Counted from the first letter of the stretch, positions 10,940 to 20,675 are shown. The stretch: 64,000 nucleotides of DNA from Lactarius indigo (GCA_025766275.1 JAFKAC010000005.1:744001-808000); one strand, 5' to 3'. Notes: a model not told the origin generated them from the letters alone. Made by a program: numbers and translations.

Positions 10940-11195
10940 TGTTAGAATGCGACCTATAGAGGGCCCTTGAGTCACAGAGGACACAAGGGGACTGCAGAGG
11001 AGGATATAAGACTATATTGATCAAAGGTAAAGATAGTTACTCACCTGCAGAGGAGGATATAAGACTAAAGGCATATTTTCCGTCCTCTGCAGGATATATC
11101 AACCTGACTAAGCATATCTAAATAAGGTAACTCGACTTAGAGCAATGTACAGTCACAGAATAGGTGAAACAACGACGCTCTAGCCACAAATAACA
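10940..11195 (-). repeat. copia 5' LTR with 53-bp intron-like duplication
   Basis: Matches 6190-6393 but contains an extra 53 bp. A 23-bp block (CTGCAGAGGAGGATATAAG plus four bases on the plus strand) occurs at 10992-11014 and again at 11045-11067. On the element strand the extra segment (11044 down to 10992) begins GTGAGTAAC and ends CTCCTCTGCAG, like a small fungal intron. Confidence 0.85.
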
Positions 11196-11216
11196 CACCA
11201 CTCCTTCCACCCATCA

Positions 11217-12025
11217 TCATCGAGGTCGGTTGAGAAGCTGTTCATGGCATCCTCCCAGGGGCCACAGAAGTGGACACGTGTGGACAAGCACATGGTCCGA
11301 ACCAACCAAACTGTCCCAGTCTACCAAAGCTCCTTGAAAGGTGCCCTGAGCAACTGCAGCAAAGTTATGCCAGCAGAGGTCCAGTATACTGTCCCTCTGG
11401 TTCTGGGCAACCATGCTGCATCTCGTGGGCACCCTGGGTATGTTCAGCAACTCAAGCATCTGCAACGACGCCCAAGAAGCGAAGAGCACTGCCTGTGGTG
11501 AGGGGGTCCAGCCCTTGGGAGACCACAGTTGGCTATGAAGGTTGAAGTCACCAACCAGCAGGGTGGGCACGCCATCCCACAAGAAGTTGAGGTGCATCAG
11601 CATTGCCAGTGCTGTGCAATCCTCCACATCATTGTAGAAGACAACGACGTGCCACTTCTCAGGCCCAGCCTTTATGTCAATGACAAGAATACACAGGTGC
11701 TGGGCGAGATCGAGTCAAGCGACAATCTCTAGCCCATTCACTGCTGTGCATTTAGTTAGGTCATGTTTGCAGGCATACATCATCACTTTTGCCTGCTGAT
11801 TGTTGGTGAAGTAAGGGTAGTGGAGGTGCCACTTGCGATTGGCAGCCCCTCCAAGAATGTCCACCCCATCCTTCGCATCATTCACTCTCCCCACTCCTAC
11901 TCTGCTAAACCAAGGTTCCGTGACGCACAACAAGTTGTCAGCCGTGTTTGTTTCAAGCAATGCATGCATGGCAGGATTACAATGTCCCATGTTCACCAAC
12001 CCTATGGAGAAATTATGCATAGGGA
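11217..12025 (-). pseudogene. LINE ORF2, N-terminal endonuclease
   Basis: Reads as a Tad-type ORF2 start: GLVNMGHCNPAMHALLE, CVTEPWFSR, an in-frame TGA after NGLEIVA near 11718, then VVVFYNDVED, VGDFNLHSQLW (the catalytic Asp/Asn of the exonuclease-endonuclease-phosphatase fold) and VGSDHVLV (the catalytic Asp-His near the end). The key residues survive, but the in-frame TGA and the abrupt loss of everything after HEQLLNRPR at the copia junction mean no working protein is made. Confidence 0.75.
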
Positions 12026-13664
12026 AGTAGGGGCTGGTTAGCCAAGGGAATGGCGGTTGGCATAAGCAGCTTGTCCAAAGGTTGCCCTAGTGAGTCATGG
12101 CCGCTGAAGGCATGGGAGAGGAGAGCGAGGTGCTCATACTCCACATCCAAAGCTGGGTTAGTAGCTGAGGCTGCCGAGGGGTCATCGGTCATGACACAGA
12201 GGAGGTAGTCATTCTTGGCATCACACAGAGCACGGAACACTGGGCACAAGTCATTGATCGGGGTGGTGTAGTGTGTGCCACTAACTGTCACAATGACTGA
12301 GCCACACAGGCTTTCTAAAAACATCGTTCAGGAACAAGCTGTGGCAGCAGCTAATTGTTCCGAGGTGATGTGGGAGAGAGCACTGACAGGGGCAGGGAAG
12401 AGGGCACGGAAGCATTCCATCACTGACTGGGGACAGAGTCAGCATCCAGTCCCGCCACATTATCTGTGACTAAGGGTTGGCAGGCTGCCAGGGATGCCAT
12501 GGCTGCACCAATTTGAGTGACCTTGGTGTCCCCTTTGGTCTTGACAAAAGGAGGGAGTGGGCCCTGAACTTTCGTGGGTGAGTAGGTGTGTGTGCATTTG
12601 GCAGTGCATTCTGTTGGCAGCGCATTCTGTTGACGTTTCTCCTGCAGTTGCCATGTCTGTTGCCTTAGTCATGATGCATGCCTTAGGTTTTGAACGAGGC
12701 GGAGGGGGAGGAGGGGACGGGGGTCATGAGGGAGCAGAGGCAAGAGCTGCAAGAGCCTCATCGTTGAAGAGGATGATCTCCAGGGGCAGAAGGGTCTCAG
12801 GTGCATCATCCACATGGGCTGGGGGCAAGGGCGTGTCTATCTCCATAGGGCATTTGAGGATAGACTGGAGAGCAGAAGTTACCAGGGCTGCTGGGACAGC
12901 AGGCATAGAGTCTGCTATCTTGGCAACATGCCGGGGGGGTGGGAAGTCACCATGAACCAGGCAGGAGTGTGGGGAGCAAGTGTTGTGGCCCACCTTCTTG
13001 CAGAGCAGGCAGGGGAAGCGGCAGTCACAAACCCCAGGTTATTTGTGAGGGCCCTGACATTGGAAGTCATGGTCCTTGATGTGATGGGAGCCACCACAGC
13101 AGATGCAGCGGTTCTTCACATTCCACTTACAGGTAGGATTGTTCAAGATGTGTCCCATCTCGAAGCATCTCCCACACTACTTAGGTCGGGGGGAATCACT
13201 GGCATAGACAAATTTGACACTGTAGCTGAACATGGACATGCCAGCCTCAGTGGCTGCCTTGGTGATGGACTTAGTAGAATTGATGTATGCAAACACCATG
13301 GTCGACGTTGCAGACTTGATTTTGGTAATGTTGTTCATCCAGCTGGGTGGTTGAATGAAGGGGATGTCCACAAAGCACAGGTTGCATGCAAGCTCATCAG
13401 CAAGGGCATCCTTGTCATAGAGGACACCATCCTGATCAGCAATGATGACATCATGGAGTTGGGCCCAGCACCATCCCTCAGTGGGGACAAGCCTGGAGCC
13501 AGGGAATGAGCTTCAGGGGTGGGTTGATAGATCTCAACAACAGCAGCCTCCATTGCCAGTTGGTCAAGTGCAGTGTGTATGGGTGGAAGAGGTGGGGCCT
13601 CGTGTAGCGTTGGGGAGGGGGAGGGCTCCCACAGAGTGGCGAAATGGTTCTGAGACAGCTCCAT
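12026..13664 (-). pseudogene. LINE ORF1, nucleic-acid-binding protein with CCHC knuckles
   Basis: Decayed frame starting near MELSQNHFATLWEP (13664). It runs through a conserved middle (FVDIPFIQPPSWM, AYINSTKSITKAA, FSYSVKFVYA) to three Cys/His clusters at about 13190-12950: CGRCFEMGHILNNPTC, CICCGGSHHIKDHDFQC and CLLCKKVGHNTC. This layout is usual for ORF1 of Tad-type LINEs. The C-terminal part includes VIVTVSGTHYTTPI before the ORF2 start. Frame changes near 13440 and in-frame stops at 13180 and 13043 show it is inactive. Confidence 0.7.
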
Positions 13665-13788
13665 AGTGCTCTAGGTAGGTTGACAGTCATGAGGACACCA
13701 GGCAGTTTGTCAACAAGGAGTATATTTGCAAAAATATGTACAAGTACCAACACCCAAAAGAGAAGGTGGTGGTATGAGAAGAAGGAGG

Positions 13789-13803
13789 GTAGATGTACAG
13801 CTC
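13789..13803. repeat. Target-site duplication of the LINE (5' side)
   Basis: 15 bp pairing with 4273-4287 (one mismatch). It is G1 RNase H sequence duplicated on LINE insertion. Confidence 0.85.
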
Positions 13804-15459
13804 CGACTGCATATCCTGACATGTCCACCTCCAGCTTGAATTGATCTTGCAGACACAGGTGTGCAAGCACTGGTTCTTCTGTGACTAGGTGCTTGAGCAT
13901 CTGGAAGGCCTTGTCTTCTTCTGCTGTCCATCTCCATTTGACATCCTTTCTCATGAGTTGGTTTAGGGGTTGTGTGTGTGGCAAAGCCTTGGACAAAAAG
14001 ACAGTAAAAGTTGCAAAATCCAAGGAAAGAGCATACATCCCTAACCTTCATTGGCATTGGCCAGTCCTTAATGCCACAAATTTTTACTGGGTCCATACGT
14101 GTTACCCCCTTTTCTCAAGGATTACCCCCAGGTAATCCATCCAAGGCTGGTGAAATAGGCACTTCTCCAGCTTGAAGTAAAGGTCATGTTCCTGGGCGAT
14201 GTGCAAGACATCTGTAACAGCATCAATATGCATGGACAGATCATAGCCCACTTGTGTGGCAATGCTGATGTCATCCATATAGATGTGAATGATTGTGCCC
14301 CATTGCTCATGTTTTGCAATGGTGTCTCAATATATGTGATTCATCATGGTTTGGAAGGTAGCTGGGGAGTTGGTGAGCCTGAATAACATTACTGTTGGCT
14401 CAGAGAGGCTGAATTTAGTTTTAAAGGCCACCTTCTCTTGATCACCATTGTGAATGTGAATGTTGTTGTACCCCCATCATATGTCTAGCTTTGGATATAT
14501 ATGGGTGTTGCTGAGGTCATAGATGAGGTCTTGAATAAGGGGTAATGGGTATTGGTTGTGAATGGTATGCAATTTGATCATGCAATAGTCCTGTACCAGG
14601 CATAGCTTCCCATCCTTCTTTTTAATGAAGAAGAATGATGATGTGTATGGAGACATGGAGGGGTGCAGATACCCCTGTGTGAGTTTCTTGTCCAGGAACT
14701 CCTTCAGCTTCCCATCTTCATCTTGCATTAGAGGGTATATCTTGCAGTTGATTGACACAGGAGCACCAGGCTTAAAGTCAATGGCGTGGTCCCACAGTCT
14801 GGCCAGAGGGAAATGTTGGGAGGCCTCTTCACTGAAGAGATGCACAAACACCTGATACTCTTTAGGAAGCTCAACTTCCATCATCTGTTGTCCTTCTTGA
14901 ATTGCCAGTTCTGTCAAAGTAGTGGCACAGATGTAGGTCTCCTCCTCTAGGGAGTCAAGGATATCTTCTTTTTCCTGGTTGGTGAGCACAGCTGCAATGA
15001 CTGTGTGGTTGGGGTTACTCTCCTTGGTATGAATGATGACTGGAATCATATCTTGGTGAACTACAGTGTTCCTCCAGTTGATAGTCGGCTCATAGGTGGC
15101 CAACCAGGGATAGCCAAGGATGAGATCCTCACTCCCCAAATCTGTTACAAGGAATCTCATATTCCTCTGAACCCCTTTAGTCTGTACTTCTAGGTTGGTG
15201 AAATGAGTGATCAACCCAGCTTTGTTTTCAGTATTGTCTATGTTCCATATTTTGCATGCTCTTTCTAGTGGCTGGGTTCCAATACCCATCTTTTGTGCAA
15301 ATTTTGGGTTTATGAAATTGTCAGTGGTGCCAGAGTCCATCAATGCTTTGTTTTCAGCCATTTGGTAATTCATGTGGATCAAGACTGGAATTCAAAGCGA
15401 TCAAAAGTGCATCATGATTACAGAATTACAATTTAAAGTCCTCACCCAGGCTGATGGGT
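13804..15459 (-). pseudogene. G1 pol, proximal part: protease, RT, start of RNase H
   Basis: Colinear with G2 pol. Protease site ALMDSGTTDNFI near 15340; conserved GYPWLATYEPTINW; RT with DHAIDFKPG, KKKDGKLCLVQDY, PLPLIQDLIYDLSN, LTNSPATFQTMMNH and the catalytic YMDD near 14280; then FLGFCNFY and the RNase H opening LEVDMSGYAVGAV, where the LINE enters. In-frame TGA codons replace Arg in LDI-x-WGYNN and elsewhere, and a frame change near 13960 moves the RNase H to another frame. Many Arg codons have become Cys or His compared with G2. Confidence 0.8.
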
Positions 15460-15478
15460 TCAGGTGCTCCAAAAACCC
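15460..15478 (-). promoter_or_regulatory. G1 -1 ribosomal frameshift site (GGGTTTT) and gag stop
   Basis: The minus strand carries GGGTTTT at 15478-15472 in the phase G-GGT-TTT of the gag frame, with the gag stop TGA at 15462-15460. A weak stem (ACCCA with TGGGT) follows. It is at the same place as the site in G2 at 46938-46944, although the surrounding bases differ. Confidence 0.65.
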
Positions 15479-18080
15479 TCTTTTCCCCATAAGTCCTGCA
15501 ATATCAGGTCTTTCACCTCATCCGGGGCATTCACCACTCCTGTAAGCCATTCTTTGGCAGTTTCTGCCACAGTCTTAGTAGATGTGGCTTGAATTTGTGC
15601 AGGTGGCTCCTGCATGTAATAGTCAGTTTTGGCTGATCATGTGCTGCTGGGTCCCAGAGTGGGTCCTGCCTGCTGCCATCCTTGTTGCACTTGCCTTGGC
15701 TGACATGGCTGTGGACAATTTCATGAGAGATGCCCCAGCTGATTGCAGTTGTAGCTAAGAACTGTCCTGAGGTCTCAACAAGACCCTCCTTGTCCCTGCC
15801 CTCTAACTCCTGCCCCCCCCTTGGCATGAATGGTGGAAGCAGAAAAGTGAAGGGGGGTTTACTGTAGTCAATCTCTTCTGATCCTGCAAGTTGTACTTTG
15901 GGGTGATTGGCCAAGGTGTCCATGGCCCATGGATTGGTGAGGTTTTGAGGGACCATCCAATTGGCATTCCTTGTCTTGTTCTTGGGTTTGGTGTCTGTCT
16001 TGTACCTGTCAAGTCAGGTGCACAAAGGTGAATGTAGTTCTTCTGCCTCCAAAGGACTGCTCTCTTCCATTTGTTGAATGTCTCTGGCTCATCCAAATCA
16101 CAAGTCTTCTCATACAACTTCTTTGGCAAACCTCCCATGAATAGGTCAATGGTTTGAGGGTCATTGAGCCAATAGCTGGCTTTTCATGCTGCTTCTTCAA
16201 ACTCATTTACATACTTGTCAATGTCTCCATCCACCATCTTCAGCCCCTTTCTCAACAAGGCTTGGGCTTGCTCCCACTTGAGCATGTTCATGAACCTCTG
16301 GTTGAAACCTTCTGCAACTACATTCCATAGAGGGTGTGTGTGCTGATCAATTCCTCTTTGAATTTGTTGGTTGAGCCATTTGAGATACAAGAGCACCCAT
16401 TCACTAACAGATGCCCCCTTGATGTAAGAGAGGAAGAGAAGGCAATGTCAATAATCATTGTGCATGACAGGAGCATCAAGGTTCATTCCTGAGTAGATGT
16501 GCCACTGTGTGAGGAATGTGTCTACCTTAGTTCTGTCCCCATTGAACACAGTGGGGGGCTCACCAGTTAGTTTCTCATGTCCCCCTGAAACATGAGTGCT
16601 GCCTCCACCTCCTGGAGGTCCTCCAGGGAGTCCCCCCCCTCTTGGTAGGTCTGGGGGAAAATATCCTGATGAACTGCATACATAAAGACCATACTCACAG
16701 TGGACAAGAGGACTGTGGTGAGATATGGAAGGTAGCTGGAAGCAGAGGTGAGACAGGGATCTTGCAAGTAAAGCAAAGGGAGTCTGGCACACAACAGTGA
16801 GGAACTGATATTACATTAGAGAGGAGGAGACATACCTGGCACACAACAGTGAGGAACTGATGTGGACCAGGAGCGTACAAGCACTACTACTTATACTATA
16901 CAGGGGGTGACACTACTACAAGGTGAGTAACAGAGTGTCACAGAATACAAAGGGACGCATTGTTCTACAACAGGACAAAGGAGTGTGTGTAAAAGGAACA
17001 AGGCGTACAAGAACAAGCAAAGTCCAGACCAAATGATATCATAGTGACATCATAATAAACATAGTGCTAAAAGGAGAACAAGAGACGGAGTACAATGAAG
17101 AGTCCAGAGTAGTCTACACAATGTCATTGTACAGTGATGTCATACATGACGCAATGATAAGCGCTAGATTGTACAGATCAGAAGTAAGTAATCTACATGT
17201 CCATTTAATCTAATCTAAAGCAGTCCATGCTGCAAGTCCGGTCCGTATGAGCCGCTAAGTGCGCAAGGGTCACTTATCAACATATCCTCCTCCATTTCTC
17301 CTGTAAGGGAAGTCATCTACAGGTGGGCCTCCATGCCCTAGTGGTGGGTCCAATGTTTGTAGTCTGCCTCCACCTGATGGCAGGTCTGGTTGATCCAGCC
17401 CTATGGTATGGAATATAGCTGCATTGTTGGCATCATTCATATGCTGGTTTCTGAATTGATAGGAAGGAGGATGTTCTGGGCTTCTTGATGAAGTGCTGCT
17501 GCTGCTTCTCATGCTACTGTGTCTCACATGGTGATCACTTCTTGCTCTATCATGGTTGCCATAGGTTCATGAACTGCAGGTGACTGTACATGGATGATTT
17601 CAGGTTGGTCATGAATGTGAAGGGACTCAGCTCATTGAATGGTGTATTGCTCAATTGGCCCTACACTTCCTGGATGCACTTCCTCACTTACTTCTTCTTC
17701 TTTGGTTTCTTTGCTCACCACTTCTCCAGTCAAGTGTTCTCATAGTTGTCCATCAATGGGTCCCCAATCTGCCCTCAAATTCTGTTCTCTAGTGTTGATG
17801 TTGCACTGATAGTTTCAACCTGCTGGTCTAACAACATCCCAGTGGTTATCTATGGGGTTCCATGTAATCCCAACCCAACACAAGTGATTGAAGTTGAACT
17901 CAATGGGTTGGAATCACATGGGTCCATTAAACTCCACAAAGTACCCTGTTTCCTCTCCTCGTTCTCTCCAGTGGGCTGCTCCCAAAAATTGGGTGGGGAC
18001 ATTATGTTCCCCTCTTTGCTCCAGATAATAGGGATGAAAACTCATCCACTGGTCTGTTATAGTGATTGCCACCACAATGG
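15479..18080 (-). pseudogene. G1 Gag with upstream leader coding, split by a solo LTR
   Basis: Homologous to G2 from the leader onwards. The upstream part reads VPTQFLGAAHWRERGEETG and FNHLCWVGITWNPIDNHWD, then an in-frame TGA at 17742-17740 shared with G2, then VGPIEQYTIQ. Gag proper includes LPSGGGRLQTLDPPLGHG, a Gly-rich stretch interrupted by the solo LTR at 16667-17282, GHEKLTGEPPTVFNGD, LKWLNQQIQRGIDQHT, ERVNEFEEAA-like residues and GLPKKLYEKTCDLDEPETF. Numerous TGA codons and small shifts make it non-coding. Confidence 0.75.
16667..17282 (-). mobile_element. Solo LTR inserted in G1 gag
   Basis: 616 bp, TGATGAACTG at one end and CAACA at the other, flanked by the 5-bp duplication TATCC (16662-16666 and 17283-17287). 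Removing it and one copy rejoins the Gly-rich gag frame (GGGY-FPPDLPRGGG). On the minus strand a TATA-like GTATAGTATAAG lies centrally. A 26-bp block beginning CTGGCACACAACAGTGAGG occurs twice inside it (16774 and 16835). No second LTR or internal region is present. Confidence 0.8.
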
Positions 18081-18081
18081 G

Positions 18082-18092
18082 ATCTTGGTCTT
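18082..18092 (-). promoter_or_regulatory. G1 candidate primer site (same as G2)
   Basis: AAGACCAAGAT on the element strand, two bases inside the 5' LTR edge, identical to the G2 site at 44946-44956. The matching complementary arm is not visible in the decayed G1 LTR. Confidence 0.5.
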
Positions 18093-18094
18093 AA

Positions 18095-18750
18095 TGTAAC
18101 ACCATCATGATGTTAGCTCAACTTGAGCTCAGATAAACAGCAATTGACTTAGCAGAAAACAATCCTTGAAGGCATGTTGTTATGATCTGATGCTTCAGAC
18201 CTCAGTTACAGTATGTCCCCACCTTGGTTCCCCTTCTGTACTATACTTTGTTACCAAAGGAGCTACCACTATTAGTGGCACTATTTCCTTGATCCAAGTG
18301 TCCCCTTAGCCCATTTAGTCTCTTTGATATTGTATGGACTTGTGTTCATGTTGTTTGGAACCTTGTCCTATATAAGCCTGTACTATAGACTGTAGGAAGC
18401 CAGACTTGGCTTCACTTGCAATCTAGCAACCTTGCCTTCATACTTTTGGTGTGACTTCATCTTATCCCCTCTTCTTGTGCATCCCCTACCTCAGTCCTTA
18501 ACTAGGACACTTCAAAGTCTTTGCAGTTGAACTATATCAACATGTCACACCTGCTAAGACTCTGTGCACTTACAAGATAGAGTGTAGAGAAGTGTTACAC
18601 ATTTCAGGCAAGGAGCCTTACACAACAGAGGAGTGCTACACTCTGTGCCACATCCCTGCCACTTGTATTTCACAGCAATAAGACAATAGATGTCTTCACT
18701 TGATACTTGTGTGATTCAGAACCCTTAGAACCCATGCCCCTGCTAGGGCA
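18095..18750 (-). repeat. G1 5' LTR (outer end uncertain)
   Basis: The inner edge is clear: on the element strand it ends GAGCTCAAGTTGAGCTAAC and later GTGTTACA, matching the G2 LTR end with transition differences. The outer end is guessed from TGTTATGCCC at 18750, and the middle appears to be interrupted (see 18178-18599). Confidence 0.5.
18178..18599 (+). mobile_element. Probable solo LTR inside the G1 5' LTR
   Basis: 422 bp beginning TGTTATGATC and ending GTGTTACA, flanked by CATGT (18173-18177) and CATTT (18600-18604), a likely 5-bp duplication with one change. In plus orientation it has TATATAAG followed by an inverted repeat, GGAAGCC...GGCTTC, at the same spacing as in the G2 LTR. No internal region. 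Confidence 0.45.
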
Positions 18751-18935
18751 TAACAAAGTTTCACCATCTGGTCACATGAGATGAATGGAAGGACACAATT
18801 ACCCTCCAACAGGCTGAATACATGCTCCTCAAAAACAAGTTTACAAAAGGAAGAGGAGAAAAGTGAGGAGGAGCCTCTTGAGATCAATGGTTGTCCACCC
18901 TCAACAAAACATGTGATCCAAATGCCATGGATGTC

Positions 18936-19616
18936 TGTTATGGACTGGACTCATTTTTGACTTGACTTTGATTTTTTACTTACACTTGCATTTGCAGGAA
19001 AGTCTTTCCTTTCTTGGCCTTCCCTTCTTGGACTTGCTGCACACTAGGAGCCTTAAGATTCTCTCCTAGTGCAAAGTGAGACAATGAGACACTCATTGTC
19101 CTTATAAGTCTTTATTACTACTATTCTTGGGCTAAATGCACCCTTTTATGGCAGGTGTCTCACTTGCCTTTTATATCCTTGTTTCTTCTCACACTTACTG
19201 CAGATAGCTGTGCACATCTTTTCCTTTTTCCCATGCCTGCTGTGGATTGCTGTACTTTCTTCTCATGCCTGCTGCAGATTGCTGTGTTACTTCTCACACT
19301 TGCTGCAGATTGCACCATTTGTTTGTTCTGCACAAATAAATCTTTTGCTATATGTCGTGGCCCTAAGTAGCTTGTATCCTTAGACTCGACTTCTTTACCA
19401 TCACAGTATACATTGTTTTCCCATTCCCTTGGGGTAACTCTCTGCTGAACCATTGAACCTCTTGAACCCCTGAACTCCACTCACATCTTGAGTATTGTGT
19501 CATACTCCAAGATCCTTGTCAACCACTTAAACCTTGCCACTACCAGCTAAACCCTCACTCACTGACATAGAAAGACCAGACTTACTCACACTGAGCTGAA
19601 TGTTTCTACTGTAACA
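18936..19616 (+). repeat. LTR-like sequence 5' of a gypsy fragment
   Basis: About 681 bp starting TGTTATGGAC and ending CTGTAACA, directly followed by gag-like coding. It contains three near-copies of a ~32-bp block (CTTCTCACACTTGCTGCAG and variants) at about 19186-19310 and a possible AATAAA at 19335. No partner LTR is in the window, so the call rests on the termini and position. Confidence 0.4.
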
Positions 19617-19618
19617 TC

Positions 19619-20190
19619 ACAATGTCAGCCACACCAGATCATGAGTTGCAATGACAGATGCTAAAAAACAACAACTCCAGAAGGAGGGAAGATGGTTCTG
19701 CTGTCAAGGGCAGGGGCATATTTTGCAAAATTGCCCCCAGAAGCCCACCACCACCATCAAAGTAGCCAACACTGCCCAAAATCCCTCTACATCTACTGTA
19801 ACCCTAACAAGCACTATCTCAATGATGACATCTTGACCTCTATCAAATGGAGAACAAGCTGAAGCACAAGTGGTGGCACTCATTGCACAAACCCTGGAAG
19901 TGCACAAACTCATGGTGGACAAACTATTTGGCCAAAAGAAGGATGTTCTGAACACTTGAACCTGGTGGCCTGTGCTAGAACATTAAAACTTAGTGTGTAC
20001 AATAGCAGATACTGATCTATGTGAATTCCAGTACTTTTCAAATCTGCACACACAATAGCTAAACAAAACATTTTGGTGGACTCATGGGCAACAGACAATT
20101 TTATAAATGCCAACCTCCTGAAAAGACTCAAAATCACATACTTCCTGACAGAATGGTCCATCAAAATATGGAATGTCAATGGCACTCACA
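19619..20190 (+). pseudogene. Truncated gypsy Gag knuckle and protease start
   Basis: Encodes a degraded CCHC knuckle (RWFCCQGQGHILQNCP, 19690-19738) after AKKQQLQKEG, then a Thr/Ser-rich linker and, at about 20070-20190, VDSWATDNFINANLLKRL, an aspartic protease active site in which the Gly of DSGAT is Trp. Most of Gag is missing between the LTR-like sequence and the knuckle, and everything after the protease start is lost. In-frame stops are present. Confidence 0.6.
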
Positions 20191-20194
20191 ACTA

Positions 20195-20460
20195 GTGTTG
20201 CCATGGCTCAGCTCAAATCGGCTGAGCCAGCCAAGCTGAGCTGTTTTGAGCCAAGCCAAGCTGACACATTGGCTCATGACCAAAATTGGCTTAGCTTGGC
20301 TTGTGAGCTGGCTGAGCTGGGCTGAGCCAGGCTCAATTGGGAATGATCAGATTGGGCAGGGCTCACCCAGCTTGTGAGTACGCATGAGTGGGCAAGAATG
20401 GTTTCTGTCTGGCTGAGCCAGGAACGAGCTGGCCAAAAATGGAAATATATTTGCTCAACA
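20195..20460. repeat. GCTGAGC/GCTCAGC-rich imperfect repeat
   Basis: Dense direct and inverted copies of GGCTGAGC, GGCTCAGC and AGCTGAGC over ~265 bp, able to fold in many ways. No coding. It could be a foldback element or a decayed minisatellite. Confidence 0.5.
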
Positions 20461-20675
20461 TGTGTGTCCACTGTCCGCTGAGGCTCTCAGAAGAAAACTG
20501 GGTAAGTTCTCTTTCTTGGCGTCTCCTCAGATGACCTTGCGCAAACTCTGACAGAAAATAAATAAAACATATGTATTGAAGTAGACTACATAGTACAGAG
20601 AATATATTTTATGTCTATCCACTGCCTGGGGAATTGAAGCTGCCTCACCATCATCGTCGCTGTTGTCGTCATGGT

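Larger units (their letters stand above)
6190..11195 (-). mobile_element. Ty1/copia LTR retrotransposon inserted in the LINE
   Basis: A complete minus-strand copia element about 5.0 kb long. LTRs at 6190-6393 and 10940-11195 begin TGTTA and end TAACA. They are about 95% identical apart from a 53-bp internal duplication in the 5' LTR. A primer site complementary to initiator tRNA-Met abuts the 5' LTR, and a purine tract (ATGGGGGAG) abuts the 3' LTR. One long gag-pol frame encodes protease, integrase, RT and RNase H. No matching 5-bp target duplication was found (CAGTT before 6190 and CACCA after 11195), in keeping with a deletion at the insertion site. Confidence 0.95.
4288..13788 (-). mobile_element. 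Tad-like non-LTR retrotransposon (LINE), interrupted by copia and lacking the RT core
   Basis: Minus-strand LINE: ten As (Ts at 4288-4297 on the plus strand) form the 3' tail, and a 15-bp duplication flanks both ends. From its 5' side it carries ORF1 with CCHC knuckles, an apurinic-type endonuclease, then (after the copia element 6190-11195) the RT thumb, RNase H and a CCHC tail. The palm and fingers of RT, including the catalytic YADD region, are absent on both sides of the copia insertion, so the total LINE length is only about 4.5 kb. Domain order matches the Tad1/Deceiver type common in fungi. Confidence 0.85.
3439..18750 (-). mobile_element. G1: old Ty3/gypsy chromovirus, truncated and multiply interrupted
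   Basis: This minus-strand gypsy element is colinear with the young element G2 (44483-52168). In its own 5'-3' order it has a 5' LTR edge at 18095, a leader with a conserved primer site, pre-gag coding, Gag, a -1 frameshift site, protease, RT, RNase H and the start of integrase; the rest is lost at 3439. It is interrupted by a LINE (4288-13788, which itself contains copia), a solo LTR (16667-17282) and probably another solo LTR (18178-18599). Compared with G2 it is depleted of CpG, with many Arg-to-Cys/His/stop changes, which marks it as the oldest layer. The outer end of its 5' LTR is uncertain. Confidence 0.8.
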
